From Luteipulveratus flavus (GTDB lineage Bacteria > Actinomycetota > Actinomycetes > Actinomycetales > Dermatophilaceae), in NCBI RefSeq assembly GCF_029080175.1, contig NZ_JARFJC010000045.1: DNA of 64,000 bases; one strand, given 5' to 3'. The position numbers were made by a program, and so were the translations under genes. How positions within the stretch are numbered: the stretch's first letter is position 1; each line of letters opens with the position of its first letter. The notes under the pieces were generated by a model, which ran no database searches, was not told the DNA's origin, and was given only the letters and a program-made list of their open reading frames with translations. Below are positions 8,828-17,615 of this stretch, in pieces.

Positions 8828-10802
8828 TCGCGCGCTTGGCGTCCAGCTCGGCAGCGACGTCGGCGCCACCGATCACGTGCCGGCCCTCGGCCACCAGGTC
8901 GCGCACCGACTCCTGACCGGCACAGACGACGATCGTGTCGACGTCCAGCACGCGCTGCACCGGCTCGGACTTCTCGTCCTTGCGGATGCTGATGTGCAGG
9001 CCGGCGTCGTCGATCCGGTCGTACGTCACGCCGCCGATCATCTCGACCTTGCCGTCCTTGAGCGTCTGGCGGTGCACCCAGCCGCTGGTCTTGCCCAGCC
9101 CCTTGCCGAGCGAGCTGGTCTTGCGCTGCAGCAGGTAGATCACTCGCCGCGGCTCCTCCGGCTGTTTGTCGGTGAGGCCGCCGACGGCGTCCGGGTCGTC
9201 CGTCACGCCCCACCGCTCCATCCAGTGGGAGAGCTTCTCGTCGGGGTCGTGCAGCAGGAACTCGCTCACGTCGAAGCCGATGCCACCGGCGCCGATGACC
9301 GCCACCCGGTGGCCGGCCTCGACCTCGCCGCGCAGCAGCGCGTCGTACGCCACGACCTTCGGGTGGTCGATGCCGGGGATGGACGGCAGCCGCGGGGCGA
9401 CGCCCGTCGCGAGGACGACCTCGTCGTACGCCGCGAGGTCGTCGGCCGACGCCGTGGTGGACAGCCGGACCTCGACGCCGAGCACCTCCATCCGCCGCGT
9501 GTAGTAGCGAACGGTCTCGCGGAACTCCTCCTTGCCGGGGATCCGCATGGCCAGCCGGAACTGACCGCCGATCGCGTCGCGCGACTCGAAGACCGTGACC
9601 CGGTGACCGCGCTCGGCCAGCGACACCGCGGCGGCGAGCCCGGCCGGGCCCGCGCCGACCACGGCGACCGACTTCGTCCGCTGCTGCGGCACCGGCAGCA
9701 GGACGAGCGAGGTCTCCCGCCCGGCCCGCGGGTTCACCAGGCAGGTCGCCCGCTGGTTGGCGAAGGTGTGGTCCAGGCAGGCCTGGTTGCAGGCGATGCA
9801 CGTGTTGATCTCGTCCGCCCGACCCTGCTGGGCCTTGGCCGCGAAGTCGGGGTCGGCCAGCAGGGGGCGGGCCATCGAGATCAGGTCCGCCTTGCCCGAG
9901 GCGACCAGCTCGTCGCCGATCTCCGGGGTGTTGATCCGGTTCGAGGCCATCACCGGGATGCCGACCTGCGCCTTCAGCCGCGCGCTCCAGTCCGCGAACG
10001 CGGCCCGCGGCACGGAGGTGACGATGGTCGGGACCCGCGCCTCGTGCCAGCCGATGCCGGTGTTGAGCATGGACGCGCCGGCGGCCTCGATGCGCTGGGC
10101 GAGCTCGACCACCTCGGGCCAGGTCTGACTGCGGTCGACGAGGTCCAGCAGCGAGATCCGGTAGTCGATGACGAAGTCGTCCCCGACCGCCTCGCGCGTC
10201 CGCCGGACGATCTCGACGGGGAACCGCATCCGTTTCTCCGCCGAACCGCCCCACGCGTCCGTCCGGTCGTTGGTGCGAGCGGCCAGGAACTGGTTGATCA
10301 GGTAGCCCTCGGAGCCCATCACCTCGATGCCGTCGTAGCCGGCCCGCTGGGCCAGCGTCGCGGCCCGGACGAAGGCGCCGACCGTACGCTCCACGCCGCG
10401 CGTGCTCAGGGCGCGCGGCTTGAACGGCGTGATCGGCGACTTGCGACCGGACGCCGACCGGATGAGCGGCTGGTAGCCGTACCGGCCGGCGTGCAGCACC
10501 TGCAGCAGGATCCGGCCGTCGTGCTCGTGGACGGCGTCGGTGACCTGGCGGTGCTTGTCGGCGGCGTGACGCGTGCGCATCATCGAGCCCGCCGGCAGCA
10601 GCCAGCCCTCGACGTTCGGCGCGTACCCGCCGGTGATCATCATCGCGGTGCCGCCCTTCGCGCGCTCGGCGAAGTACGCGGCGAGCTCGGGCAGGTGCTT
10701 GGCGCGGTCCTCCAGCCCGGTGTGCATCGACCCCATGACGATGCGGTTGCGCAGGGTCAGGTGCCCCACCTGGAGCGGGGACAGCAGGTGCTCGTAGCTC
10801 AC
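8793..10802 (-). CDS. NADH:flavin oxidoreductase / 2,4-dienoyl-CoA reductase-type protein
   Basis: This is a 669-residue Old Yellow Enzyme-type fusion. An N-terminal FMN TIM barrel (SPLQVGHLTLRNRIVMGSMH) is followed by the 4Fe-4S cysteine cluster CIACNQAC...C near residue 335 and a C-terminal FAD/NAD(P) two-dinucleotide domain (VAVVGAGPAGLAAAVSL; VAVIGAGGIGFDVSEF). The family includes FadH, trimethylamine dehydrogenase and related enoate reductases; FadH-like dienoyl-CoA reduction is most likely but not certain. The GTG start overlaps the stop of the upstream padR gene (GTGA), so the two are translationally coupled and PadR probably controls this enzyme. Confidence 0.88.
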   Translation of the reverse strand: MSYEHLLSPLQVGHLTLRNRIVMGSMHTGLEDRAKHLPELAAYFAERAKGGTAMMITGGYAPNVEGWLLPAGSMMRTRHAADKHRQVTDAVHEHDGRILLQVLHAGRYGYQPLIRSASGRKSPITPFKPRALSTRGVERTVGAFVRAATLAQRAGYDGIEVMGSEGYLINQFLAARTNDRTDAWGGSAEKRMRFPVEIVRRTREAVGDDFVIDYRISLLDLVDRSQTWPEVVELAQRIEAAGASMLNTGIGWHEARVPTIVTSVPRAAFADWSARLKAQVGIPVMASNRINTPEIGDELVASGKADLISMARPLLADPDFAAKAQQGRADEINTCIACNQACLDHTFANQRATCLVNPRAGRETSLVLLPVPQQRTKSVAVVGAGPAGLAAAVSLAERGHRVTVFESRDAIGGQFRLAMRIPGKEEFRETVRYYTRRMEVLGVEVRLSTTASADDLAAYDEVVLATGVAPRLPSIPGIDHPKVVAYDALLRGEVEAGHRVAVIGAGGIGFDVSEFLLHDPDEKLSHWMERWGVTDDPDAVGGLTDKQPEEPRRVIYLLQRKTSSLGKGLGKTSGWVHRQTLKDGKVEMIGGVTYDRIDDAGLHISIRKDEKSEPVQRVLDVDTIVVCAGQESVRDLVAEGRHVIGGADVAAELDAKRAIKQATELAASL

Positions 10803-11383
10803 GACTTCTCCTGATCGGGTGATGCGGTCGGTGGGACGGTCGGGCGGTCCGGCGGCGCGAGATGGTCGAGCATCTCGTCGCACCAGTCGACGTACGTCCG
10901 CTCGGTGCGGATGCCGCCGCGCAGGACGAGGTAGACGGGCAGCTCATCGGCCGCCACGGCGCTCGGGTCGGGGTAGTCCCGCGCCGCGCTCGCCTCGTAG
11001 TGCGCGAGCTGCTCGGCGTGGTGGGCCCGCTGCCGCCGGATGTCCTCGATCACGGCGTCGTGGTCGCCGTGCGGCATACCGCGCACCTTCACGGCGAACG
11101 CGCTGCGCGGGCGCTCGGGCGGGGTGGGCGTCCGGGTCCAGGCGGCCAGCTCCTGGCGGCCGGCGTCGGTGAGGTCGTACACCTTGCGGTCGGGTCGGCC
11201 CGGGACGGAGGAGACCGTGGACGCGACCAGGCCGTCGCCGTCCATCCGCGCCAGCGTCCGGTAGATCTGCTGGTGCGTCGCCTTCCAGAAGAAGCCGAGC
11301 GAGCGGTCGAAGCGGCGCGTCAGGTCGTACCCGCTCGCGGACCGCTCGGCGAGCGACACGAGGATCGCGTGCTCCAGGGACAT
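10799..11383 (-). CDS. PadR-family transcriptional regulator
   Basis: This is a 194-residue protein with an N-terminal PadR winged helix (MSLEHAILVSLAERSASGYDL, then HQQIYRTLARMDGDGLV and the RPDRKVYDLTDAGR wing) and a C-terminal helical Vir_act_alpha_C-like dimerisation domain. PadR proteins repress genes for detoxifying enzymes and release DNA on binding phenolic or other ligands. It is the first gene of a two-gene unit with the flavin oxidoreductase and is divergent from the pterin dehydratase-like/VOC gene. I see no clean palindrome in the 76-base divergent gap. Confidence 0.88.
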   Translation of the reverse strand: MSLEHAILVSLAERSASGYDLTRRFDRSLGFFWKATHQQIYRTLARMDGDGLVASTVSSVPGRPDRKVYDLTDAGRQELAAWTRTPTPPERPRSAFAVKVRGMPHGDHDAVIEDIRRQRAHHAEQLAHYEASAARDYPDPSAVAADELPVYLVLRGGIRTERTYVDWCDEMLDHLAPPDRPTVPPTASPDQEKS

Positions 11384-11459
11384 GCATCAAGTTTCATATG
11401 CGCGTTGGTGCACGTCAAGCGGTGTCGCCGTGTCGGCCCCGGCGCGTAGCGTCCTGCCC

Positions 11460-12158
11460 ATGACCACGCGCCTGCCCGCCAGCCAGTTCGCCACGCTCGG
11501 TCTCGACGACTGGCGCTTCGTGTCCAACGCCCTCGAGGCGACCTTCCGGCTCGGCGACTACACCGAGGCGGGCGCCTTCGCCGGACGGGTCGCCGCGGCC
11601 GCCGGCGCCATGGACCACCACCCGGCGATCGACGTGCGCCACCCGGGCACCGTGCACATCGTCACGAGCAGTTACGACGTCAACTGGGTGACCGAGCGCG
11701 ACGTCGAGCTGGCCAGGACGATCAGCGAGCTGGCGATCGGCGCGTCCGTCGTCTCGCAGCCGCGCGCCGCCACGACGGTCGAGATCGGCATCGACGCCGC
11801 CGACATCGACGCCGTCCGCCCCTTCTGGGAGGCACTGCTGGCGTACGAGGACAAGCCGGCCCGGGTCGAGGGCGACACCGTGCGAGCGATCCGGGACCCG
11901 CGCGGCATCGGGCCGGCCGTGTGGTTCCAGGAGCTCGACCCGGACTCCCCCGCGGCGTCCGCCGACCCCGGCGCGCCGCAGCGGCACAAGACCCACCTGG
12001 ACGTGCTCGTGCCGCACGACGTCGCCGAGGACCGGGTCCGGCAGGCCGTCGACGCCGGCGGCCGCCTGGTCAGCGACGCGCGCGCGAAGGCGTTCTGGGT
12101 GCTCGCCGACCCCGAGGGCAACGAGGCGTGCATCTGCACCTGGCAGGACCGCGAGTAG
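11460..12158 (+). CDS. Pterin-4a-carbinolamine dehydratase-like domain fused to VOC/glyoxalase-like domain
   Basis: This is a 232-residue protein. Residues about 8-95 resemble PCD/DCoH proteins (LGLDDWRFVSNALEATF, then AGAMDHHPAIDVRHPGTV with the paired His residues of that fold's active site, then TERDVELARTISELA). Residues about 105-232 form a VOC-type glyoxalase-like domain ending DPEGNEACIC. Dehydratase chemistry on 4a-hydroxy-tetrahydropterin is possible since the HHP motif is present; the VOC half may bind a metal or substrate. Fusions of this sort are seen in actinobacteria, but their role is not known to me. A TAGCGT hexamer lies 7 bases before the ATG, suggesting a leaderless mRNA. 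Confidence 0.75.
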   Translation: MTTRLPASQFATLGLDDWRFVSNALEATFRLGDYTEAGAFAGRVAAAAGAMDHHPAIDVRHPGTVHIVTSSYDVNWVTERDVELARTISELAIGASVVSQPRAATTVEIGIDAADIDAVRPFWEALLAYEDKPARVEGDTVRAIRDPRGIGPAVWFQELDPDSPAASADPGAPQRHKTHLDVLVPHDVAEDRVRQAVDAGGRLVSDARAKAFWVLADPEGNEACICTWQDRE

Positions 12159-12161
12159 CGA

Positions 12162-12584
12162 CTACGCGCGTACGGCCTGCGCCGCCCGCTCCACGGCGCG
12201 CGCCAGGTCGCGTCGGGTCGTCGGCGACAGGTCGGCCAGCAGCTCGTCCTCCCGGCGGTGGATCTCGCGCTGCACCGCTCGCATCACGCGTCGACCCGCG
12301 ACGGTGATCTCGATGGCGTTGGCCCGCCGGTCCGCGGCGCGCCGGCGCACCACCAGCGTGCTCTCCTCGAGCGCGTCCAGGTCGGCGACGATGCGGTTGC
12401 GGCTGTACCCCAGCCGTGCGGCCAGGTCGTTCTGGGTCGACCCGGGCACGGCGTCGGCGCCGCGCAGGATCGCGTACCGCCACATCGTCAGCCCCTGCGT
12501 GGCGGCGGCGGCGTCCTCGATGCGCCGCAGCGCCTTTGCGAGCGGGTGGACCGACGCGAGCAGGTCCTCCCGGGCAGCAGCCAT
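12162..12584 (-). CDS. MarR-family transcriptional regulator
   Basis: This 140-residue protein has a MarR winged helix: QNDLAARLGYSRNRIVADLDALE recognition region, then the ADRRANAIEITVAGRR wing. It is divergent from a TIGR03086-type gene, with a short inverted repeat (ATCACT-ACTT-AGTGAT, 12620-12635) between them, which is the probable operator. Its 3' end stops 3 bases from the convergent VOC gene. Confidence 0.85.
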   Translation of the reverse strand: MAAAREDLLASVHPLAKALRRIEDAAAATQGLTMWRYAILRGADAVPGSTQNDLAARLGYSRNRIVADLDALEESTLVVRRRAADRRANAIEITVAGRRVMRAVQREIHRREDELLADLSPTTRRDLARAVERAAQAVRA

Positions 12585-12619
12585 GTCGACATCCTAACCT
12601 TCATCGCCCTCTAGCAATG

Positions 12620-12635
12620 ATCACTACTTAGTGAT
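12620..12635. promoter_or_regulatory. Inverted repeat, probable MarR operator
   Basis: ATCACT-ACTT-AGTGAT lies in the 63-base gap between the divergent MarR and DinB-type genes, 12 bases before the latter's ATG. Confidence 0.6.
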
Positions 12636-12647
12636 TATCTGGTGACC

Positions 12648-13235
12648 ATGAGCCGTGACCTCAGACCCCTGCACCGCCAAGCGCTTCAGGCCGCCGGCGA
12701 GCGCGTACGCCGCGTGCGCGACGGCGACCTGCTGCTGGCCACCCCGTGCGCCGGCTGGACGCTGGCCGACCTGCTCGCGCACCTGGTCGGCCAGCACCGC
12801 GGGTTCGCTGCAGCACTGCGGGACGGCACCGCCGCGCCCGAGGCGTACCGACCGGTCCCCTTCACCCAGGACGCGTGGGCCTCCTCCGCGGACGAGCTCA
12901 CCGAGGCCTTCGCCGCCGCCGACCTGGATCGGCCGGTCCTGCAGCTCGAGCTGCACCCGACCCGGCCGCTGCCGGGCTCCTTCCTACTCGGAGCGCAGCT
13001 GCTCGACACGGTCGTCCACACCTGGGACGTCGCCGCCTCGCTGGGCGAGTCGTACGTGCCGCCGCCGGCCCACCAGCAGGTCGTCCTGGAGCTCGCCGAG
13101 CGGATCCCGGACGGAGCCGAGCGGCGGTCCGAGGGGGCCGCCTTCGCGCCCGCCCGGGCGGTGCCCGGCGACGGGTGGGACCGGGCGCTCGGCCTGCTCG
13201 GGCGCGACCCCGCCTCCGTCACCGCTGCGGGCTAG
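12648..13235 (+). CDS. TIGR03086-type DinB-fold protein (mycothiol-dependent maleylpyruvate isomerase N-terminal-like)
   Basis: This 195-residue protein has the actinobacterial DinB/MDMPI pattern: TPCAGWTLADLLAHLVGQHRGF with the first metal-binding His, and LDTVVHTWDVA near the middle with the second. The family holds a metal on three His residues and includes thiol transferases using mycothiol; the substrate is unknown. ATG at 12648 is chosen over a GTG two codons upstream. It is followed 10 bases later by the alpha/beta hydrolase gene, which has its own leaderless-type promoter. Confidence 0.8.
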   Translation: MSRDLRPLHRQALQAAGERVRRVRDGDLLLATPCAGWTLADLLAHLVGQHRGFAAALRDGTAAPEAYRPVPFTQDAWASSADELTEAFAAADLDRPVLQLELHPTRPLPGSFLLGAQLLDTVVHTWDVAASLGESYVPPPAHQQVVLELAERIPDGAERRSEGAAFAPARAVPGDGWDRALGLLGRDPASVTAAG

Positions 13236-13245
13236 CCTCTCGCCC

Positions 13246-14082
13246 GTGAGCGACTTCATCGCCGTCGGCGACTCGTTGGTCCACGTCGTCGAGCACGGTC
13301 CGGCGCGACCGCAGCACGGCACGATCGTGCTGCTGCACGGTTTCCCCTGCGACCACCGGCTGATGACCGGTGCGTTCGAGCCGGTGCTGTCCGCCCGGGA
13401 GGGCTGGCGCCGCCTCTACGTCGACCTCCCCGGACTCGGCCGCAGCGTCGCCGGCCCGAGCATCGACTCCACCGACGCAGTGCTGGCGGTGGTCCAGGAG
13501 CTCGTCGCGACGCTGGTGCCGGAGGGCCCGGTGCTGCTCGCCGGCGAGTCGTACGGCGGGTACCTCACCCAGGGTCTGCTCGCCGCCGATCCCGGCCGGT
13601 ACGCCGGGGTGTGCCTCGTCGCGCCGGGCGTGATCGCGCAGCGCGACCGGCGTACGGTGCCGCCTGCCGAGGTGCTGGTCCGCGACCCGGACGCCGTCGC
13701 GGACCTCACGCAGGAGGAGCGGGCCGAGCTCGACGAGTACGCCGTCGTCCAGGACGCCCGGGTCCTGCAGCGGATGCGCGAGGAGATCGAGGTCGCCGCC
13801 GCGGAGGCTGACGACGAGGCCGTGGCGCGCATCTCCGCGCGCTACACCGGCACGTTCGAGGCGATGCCCGCCCCCTCGTACGACCGCCCGAGCCTGATGA
13901 TCGCGGGCCGGCAGGACTCGGTGGTCGGCTACAGCGACCAGTGGCCGATGGTCGAGCGCTTCAGCCGGATCACCTACGCCGTGCTGGACCGCGCCGGCCA
14001 CAACGTCCATCTCGAGCAGGAGGTGCTGTTCGGCGCCCTGGTGCACGAGTGGCTCGACCGCGTGGAGGAGTGGCTCGACTGA
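13246..14082 (+). CDS. Alpha/beta hydrolase
   Basis: This 278-residue protein has the family's landmarks: VLLHGFPCDH (oxyanion HG), the nucleophile elbow GESYGG, an acid residue near GRQDSVVGY and the catalytic His in DRAGHNVHLEQ. The GTG start is supported by a TAGCCT hexamer exactly 7 bases upstream. It is close in type to esterases and haloperoxidase-like hydrolases; the substrate is not evident. Confidence 0.88.
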   Translation: MSDFIAVGDSLVHVVEHGPARPQHGTIVLLHGFPCDHRLMTGAFEPVLSAREGWRRLYVDLPGLGRSVAGPSIDSTDAVLAVVQELVATLVPEGPVLLAGESYGGYLTQGLLAADPGRYAGVCLVAPGVIAQRDRRTVPPAEVLVRDPDAVADLTQEERAELDEYAVVQDARVLQRMREEIEVAAAEADDEAVARISARYTGTFEAMPAPSYDRPSLMIAGRQDSVVGYSDQWPMVERFSRITYAVLDRAGHNVHLEQEVLFGALVHEWLDRVEEWLD

Positions 14083-14131
14083 GTCGCCCCGCTCACCCGA
14101 CCGGCCGGCGCACCACCGCAGACCAGCCCCG

Positions 14132-15097
14132 TCAGAGCGCGATGACGTACTTTCCCGGTGCCCGACCGGAGGCGAGGGCGTCGTGGGCGACCCGTGCCTG
14201 GTCGAGCCCGTGGAGCACGGTGACGGCGCCGCGGACCTCGCCCTGGGCCATCGCGTCCAGGACCTCGGACATCGCCGCACGGACGAGGTCGGGCCGCGCG
14301 GCCGACAGCGCGTTCACGCTGAACCCGGCGAGGCCGACGTTCCGGGACATCAGCTCCGGATGGGTCGGCAGCGGCTCCGACGCCCCGCCCCCGGCGTTGC
14401 CGAACAGCACGACGACGCCGCCAGGTGCAGTCATCTCGACGTCCTTGCCGAGGTGCTCGGTACCGAGCGGGTCCAGCACCAGGTCGAACCGTCGCGCACC
14501 GACCCGCTCCACGAGGTCCTGGCCCCGGACGTGCACCTCGTCGTACCCGGACGCCTCCGCGGCCTGGACCCGACCCGGCGAGCCCACCGCTCCGACCAGC
14601 TCGACGACCCCGTGACGTGCGGCGAGCTGTGCGACCGCCTGAGCCACGCCTCCGGCCGCCGAGTGGACCAGGACGCGTCCCCCGTCACGAGGGAGGCGAC
14701 GGAGCAACAGCTGCGCCGTCGCCCAGGCGCCGGGCACGGTCGCAGCCAGCTCGTCCCGCACCGAGGCCGGCGTCGGGACGACGAGCTGCGCCGGGACCAC
14801 GACGAGACCCGCCAGGCCGTGCAGGTTCGTCAGCGCGACGACCCGCGAGCCGACCGGTGGCGCCACGGCTCCTGGGCCCACCGAGCGCACGACGCCCGCG
14901 ACCTCCAGCCCCGCGACCGCAGGCCACGCTGCCGCGTACTCCGGGTCGCCGCGTCGGACCATCACGTCCTTGAAGTTGACGCCCGCGTGCGTCACCTCGA
15001 TCAGGACCTCGCCCGGACCGGGAGTCGGATCCACCACGTCGGCGACCACGGTCGCGCTGCCGTCGGGTGCGGGCGCGGTGAACTGGAGCTGCTTCAT
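14132..15097 (-). CDS. Quinone oxidoreductase-type medium-chain dehydrogenase
   Basis: This 321-residue zinc-free MDR protein has an N-terminal GroES-like domain (HAGVNFKDVMVRRG) and a Rossmann part with VLVHSAAGGVAQAVAQLAARHG for NADPH. It reduces quinones or enones. It is divergent from an ArsR gene with 57 bases between the starts. Two 20-base direct repeats there suggest ArsR control. The start MKQLQF gives standard family length. Confidence 0.88.
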   Translation of the reverse strand: MKQLQFTAPAPDGSATVVADVVDPTPGPGEVLIEVTHAGVNFKDVMVRRGDPEYAAAWPAVAGLEVAGVVRSVGPGAVAPPVGSRVVALTNLHGLAGLVVVPAQLVVPTPASVRDELAATVPGAWATAQLLLRRLPRDGGRVLVHSAAGGVAQAVAQLAARHGVVELVGAVGSPGRVQAAEASGYDEVHVRGQDLVERVGARRFDLVLDPLGTEHLGKDVEMTAPGGVVVLFGNAGGGASEPLPTHPELMSRNVGLAGFSVNALSAARPDLVRAAMSEVLDAMAQGEVRGAVTVLHGLDQARVAHDALASGRAPGKYVIAL

Positions 15098-15109
15098 CTC
15101 GGGAGTTCC

Positions 15110-15170
15110 TTCGATAGATGTCGAACAACCGAGATGGACGTTACTCTTACTTCGATGACTGTCAAACAAA
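15110..15170. promoter_or_regulatory. Pair of 20-base imperfect direct repeats, probable ArsR sites
   Basis: Repeats at 15110-15129 and 15151-15170 share TTCGAT and TGTC(G/A)AACAA, spaced 41 bases start to start (about four helical turns). The second covers the arsR start codon, which fits autorepression; the first lies just upstream of the oxidoreductase ATG. Confidence 0.55.
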
Positions 15171-15454
15171 GTGGAAGCACGGTCAGCGACGCGGACGCCG
15201 CCGTCCTCCACGCCCTCGGCGAGCCCAACCGGCTACGCATCGTCACGGTGCTGATCGCCGAGGGTGAGCGCGCGTGCGGCACGTTTCCCGTCACCGTGGG
15301 CGCGAGCACGCTGAGCCACCACTTCAAGATCCTCCGCGAGGCGAAGGTGATCGAGCAGCGGGCCGACGGCCAGCGCAAGGTGAATTCCCTGCACCCGGAG
15401 TTCCTCGCGCGGTTCGGCGGCCTCGTCGCCGACCTCAGCGCTCGCCGAGACTGA
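15155..15454 (+). CDS. ArsR/SmtB-family regulator
   Basis: This 99-residue winged helix has LGEPNRLRIVTVLIAEGERACGTF, then the recognition region ASTLSHHFKILREAKVIEQ and the RKVNSLHPEF wing. The metal-site ELCVCDL motif of classical ArsR is absent; the one cysteine (ERACGTF) is at that place, so a non-metal or redox signal is likely. The first ATG after the operator is used. It overlaps the convergent GNAT gene by 20 bases. Confidence 0.88.
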   Translation: MTVKQSGSTVSDADAAVLHALGEPNRLRIVTVLIAEGERACGTFPVTVGASTLSHHFKILREAKVIEQRADGQRKVNSLHPEFLARFGGLVADLSARRD

Positions 15455-15911
15455 GCCGCATCGCGGGGAACGTCACCTCGCGGAAGCCGACCCGCTCGTA
15501 CATCCCGCGCCCCTGGCCGGTCGCGAACAGCTCGGCACCCTCGGCGCCGGACTCCTCACGCACCCAGACCATCAGCGCGTCGAACACCGCCTGCGCGTGC
15601 CCGTGACCGCGCGCGTGCGGCAGCGTGCAGACGTTGTGCACGAGCACCTGCCTGCCGCCCGCAGCCCCGGGGGACGGCACGACGCGGCGCAGCGTCGCCA
15701 TCGCCGAGGCCACCACCTCGCCGCCGACCTCGGCGACGAAGAGCGCGATGTCGGGTGAGTCCCAGGTCGCGTCGAACCACGCGGCGGCGGCCTCCCGCCA
15801 CCGCTCGCCCTCCGCGTCCGCCACGCCCATCGCCTCGAACATCGCCGCGCGCAGAGCCACGAAGGCGTCCCGGTCCGCTGCTCGGGCGCGACGCACCACT
15901 CGCTCACCCAC
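15435..15911 (-). CDS. GNAT-family N-acetyltransferase
   Basis: This 158-residue protein has GNAT motifs: VVASAMATLRRVV, then VLVHNVCTLPHARGHGHAQAVFDALM as motif A (RGxGxA-type acetyl-CoA loop) and MYERVGFREV as motif B. The substrate is unknown. No operon partner is evident. Confidence 0.85.
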   Translation of the reverse strand: MGERVVRRARAADRDAFVALRAAMFEAMGVADAEGERWREAAAAWFDATWDSPDIALFVAEVGGEVVASAMATLRRVVPSPGAAGGRQVLVHNVCTLPHARGHGHAQAVFDALMVWVREESGAEGAELFATGQGRGMYERVGFREVTFPAMRLSLGER

Positions 15912-15953
15912 GGTGCCCTCCTGAGCGCGCGTGGACCTGATGCCTCCGCCGGG

Positions 15954-16892
15954 TCACTTCTCCGGACGCGACTTCACGACGACGACCGGACACCGCGCGG
16001 CCTGCAGCACCTTGTGACTCACCGAGCCCAGCAGCTTCCCCGCGAACCCGCCACGGCCGCGCGTCCCGATCACCAGCACGTCCGCATGGTCCGACTGCGC
16101 CGCCAGGACCTTGCTGCTCGGCCCGTTGAGGATCTCCACGTCGTACGGCACGTCCGGGAAGTCCTCGCGCGCCGCCCGGATCGCCGCCTCGACCCGCTCG
16201 CGCTGACGCGTCTCGATGACGTCGCGCTGCTCGCTGTCCTCGTCGGTGATGACGACCCCGCCCACGACCTCGAGGTACCAGGTCGAGATGCACGCGACGC
16301 GGGCACCGCGCGCGGCGGCGGTGGCCCAGGCGATCTCTGCCGCGGCCGCGCTGTCCCGGCTGCCGTCGACCCCCACCACGATCCGTCCGACCGGCTCAGC
16401 CGACACGTCCACGCCCGGGTTGACGACCGCGACCGGGCAGGCGGCGTGCATGGCGATGTTCAGCGAGGTCGACCCGAGGATGCGCTCGCCGATGCCACCG
16501 CGCCGGCCGCTCCCGACGACCAGGACGAGCGCCGACTCCTGCTGGTCCATCAGCGCCTGGGACGCCGCGCCCGCCGCCTCGACCGCCTCCACGTCCACGC
16601 CCGGGTACTGCGCGCGGACCTTCTCGACGAGTTGGTCGGCCACCCGCGGTGCCTCGCCGTGCTCCCGCAACGCGCTGAGGGTCTCGTCGCTCCCGGCGGC
16701 CGGGTCGTCCTGCACCGCCCCGGCCACGGCGACCTCGTTCGAGTGCACCACCCGCAGCGGGACCCGGTGCCGGGCCGCGGTCAGCGCCGCCCACGCGACG
16801 GCGGGCTCGTCGGTGCCCGAGCCGTCCACCCCCACGACCACGGGTCCGTGCGAAGCCCCACCCCTGACGTACTCGTACTCCTGCGCAGTCAT
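15954..16892 (-). CDS. Tandem-domain universal stress protein
   Basis: This 312-residue protein has two Usp domains, each starting VVVGVDGS or IVVGVDGS and each keeping the ATP loop (GSGRRGGIGERILGSTS; GTRGRGGFAGKLLGSVS), so ATP binding by both halves is likely. In actinobacteria such proteins accompany the dormancy and stress response. MTAQEY is chosen as start because a CATAAT hexamer lies 6 bases upstream. It is divergent from the NUDIX gene. Confidence 0.92.
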   Translation of the reverse strand: MTAQEYEYVRGGASHGPVVVGVDGSGTDEPAVAWAALTAARHRVPLRVVHSNEVAVAGAVQDDPAAGSDETLSALREHGEAPRVADQLVEKVRAQYPGVDVEAVEAAGAASQALMDQQESALVLVVGSGRRGGIGERILGSTSLNIAMHAACPVAVVNPGVDVSAEPVGRIVVGVDGSRDSAAAAEIAWATAAARGARVACISTWYLEVVGGVVITDEDSEQRDVIETRQRERVEAAIRAAREDFPDVPYDVEILNGPSSKVLAAQSDHADVLVIGTRGRGGFAGKLLGSVSHKVLQAARCPVVVVKSRPEK

Positions 16893-16996
16893 GGCCTCAT
16901 TATGGGTACGCGCGACGCCAGACCGGCGGACTCCGCGTTCACACGACACGCGCGAGGTCCCACGCCGCGACGTGGCGCCTCATTAGCCTCGATCGC

Positions 16997-17554
16997 GTGG
17001 ACCACGGCTGGCAACAGCGGTTCCCCGCTCTGTTCGCCCCGCACTACGTCGAGTACGCCGACGCCGACGTCCGGCTGTGGCTCGGCTCGTTCAACCGCGC
17101 CGTCGTCACCCGGCTGCACCTGATCGCCGTCACCGGTGACGGCGCCGTGATCGTCTGCCGCGCCGACGACGGACGCCGGTTCCTGCCCGGCGGCACCCGT
17201 GAGCCCGGCGAGAGCCTGGACGAGCTGGCGGCGCGCGAGCTGCGGGAGGAGGCCGGCGCCGAGCCGACCGGGCTGCTGCAGTACTTCTGCGGCCTGGACG
17301 TCCTCAGCAGGCGGGACCAGCCCTGGCGGCCACACCAGTCGCACCCGCGGTCCCTGTGGGCGTACGCCGCCGTCGCGGTCGACGTCGTCGGGCCGCCCAC
17401 CTGTCCGGCGGACGCCGAGCAGATCGTCGATGTCCGCGCCCTGGAGCCGGACGAGGCCGCCGCGTACCTGGACGAGGCGCCCGGGGACGGCCATGCGGAC
17501 GTGGTCCGGCTCGCGGAGGCGATGGGCCTCATCCGCGCGGTCGCCCGCCGGTAG
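16997..17554 (+). CDS. NUDIX hydrolase
   Basis: This 185-residue protein carries a full NUDIX box (GGTREPGESLDELAARELR followed by EEAGAE), with the metal-binding Glu residues intact. It hydrolyses nucleoside diphosphate derivatives; the substrate is unknown. The GTG start is supported by TAGCCT exactly 7 bases upstream. A palindromic terminator follows the stop. Confidence 0.88.
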   Translation: MDHGWQQRFPALFAPHYVEYADADVRLWLGSFNRAVVTRLHLIAVTGDGAVIVCRADDGRRFLPGGTREPGESLDELAARELREEAGAEPTGLLQYFCGLDVLSRRDQPWRPHQSHPRSLWAYAAVAVDVVGPPTCPADAEQIVDVRALEPDEAAAYLDEAPGDGHADVVRLAEAMGLIRAVARR

Positions 17555-17560
17555 GGACGA

Positions 17561-17592
17561 CGAAGGGCGGCCCCGTACGGGACCGCCCTTCG
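17561..17592. terminator. Palindromic bidirectional terminator
   Basis: Arms beginning CGAAGGGCGG and ending CCGCCCTTCG with GTAC at the centre form a nearly perfect 32-base palindrome. It lies just after the NUDIX stop and beyond the convergent groEL end. Confidence 0.8.
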
Positions 17593-17615
17593 CGTGCTGC
17601 TGATGATCGGATCGA

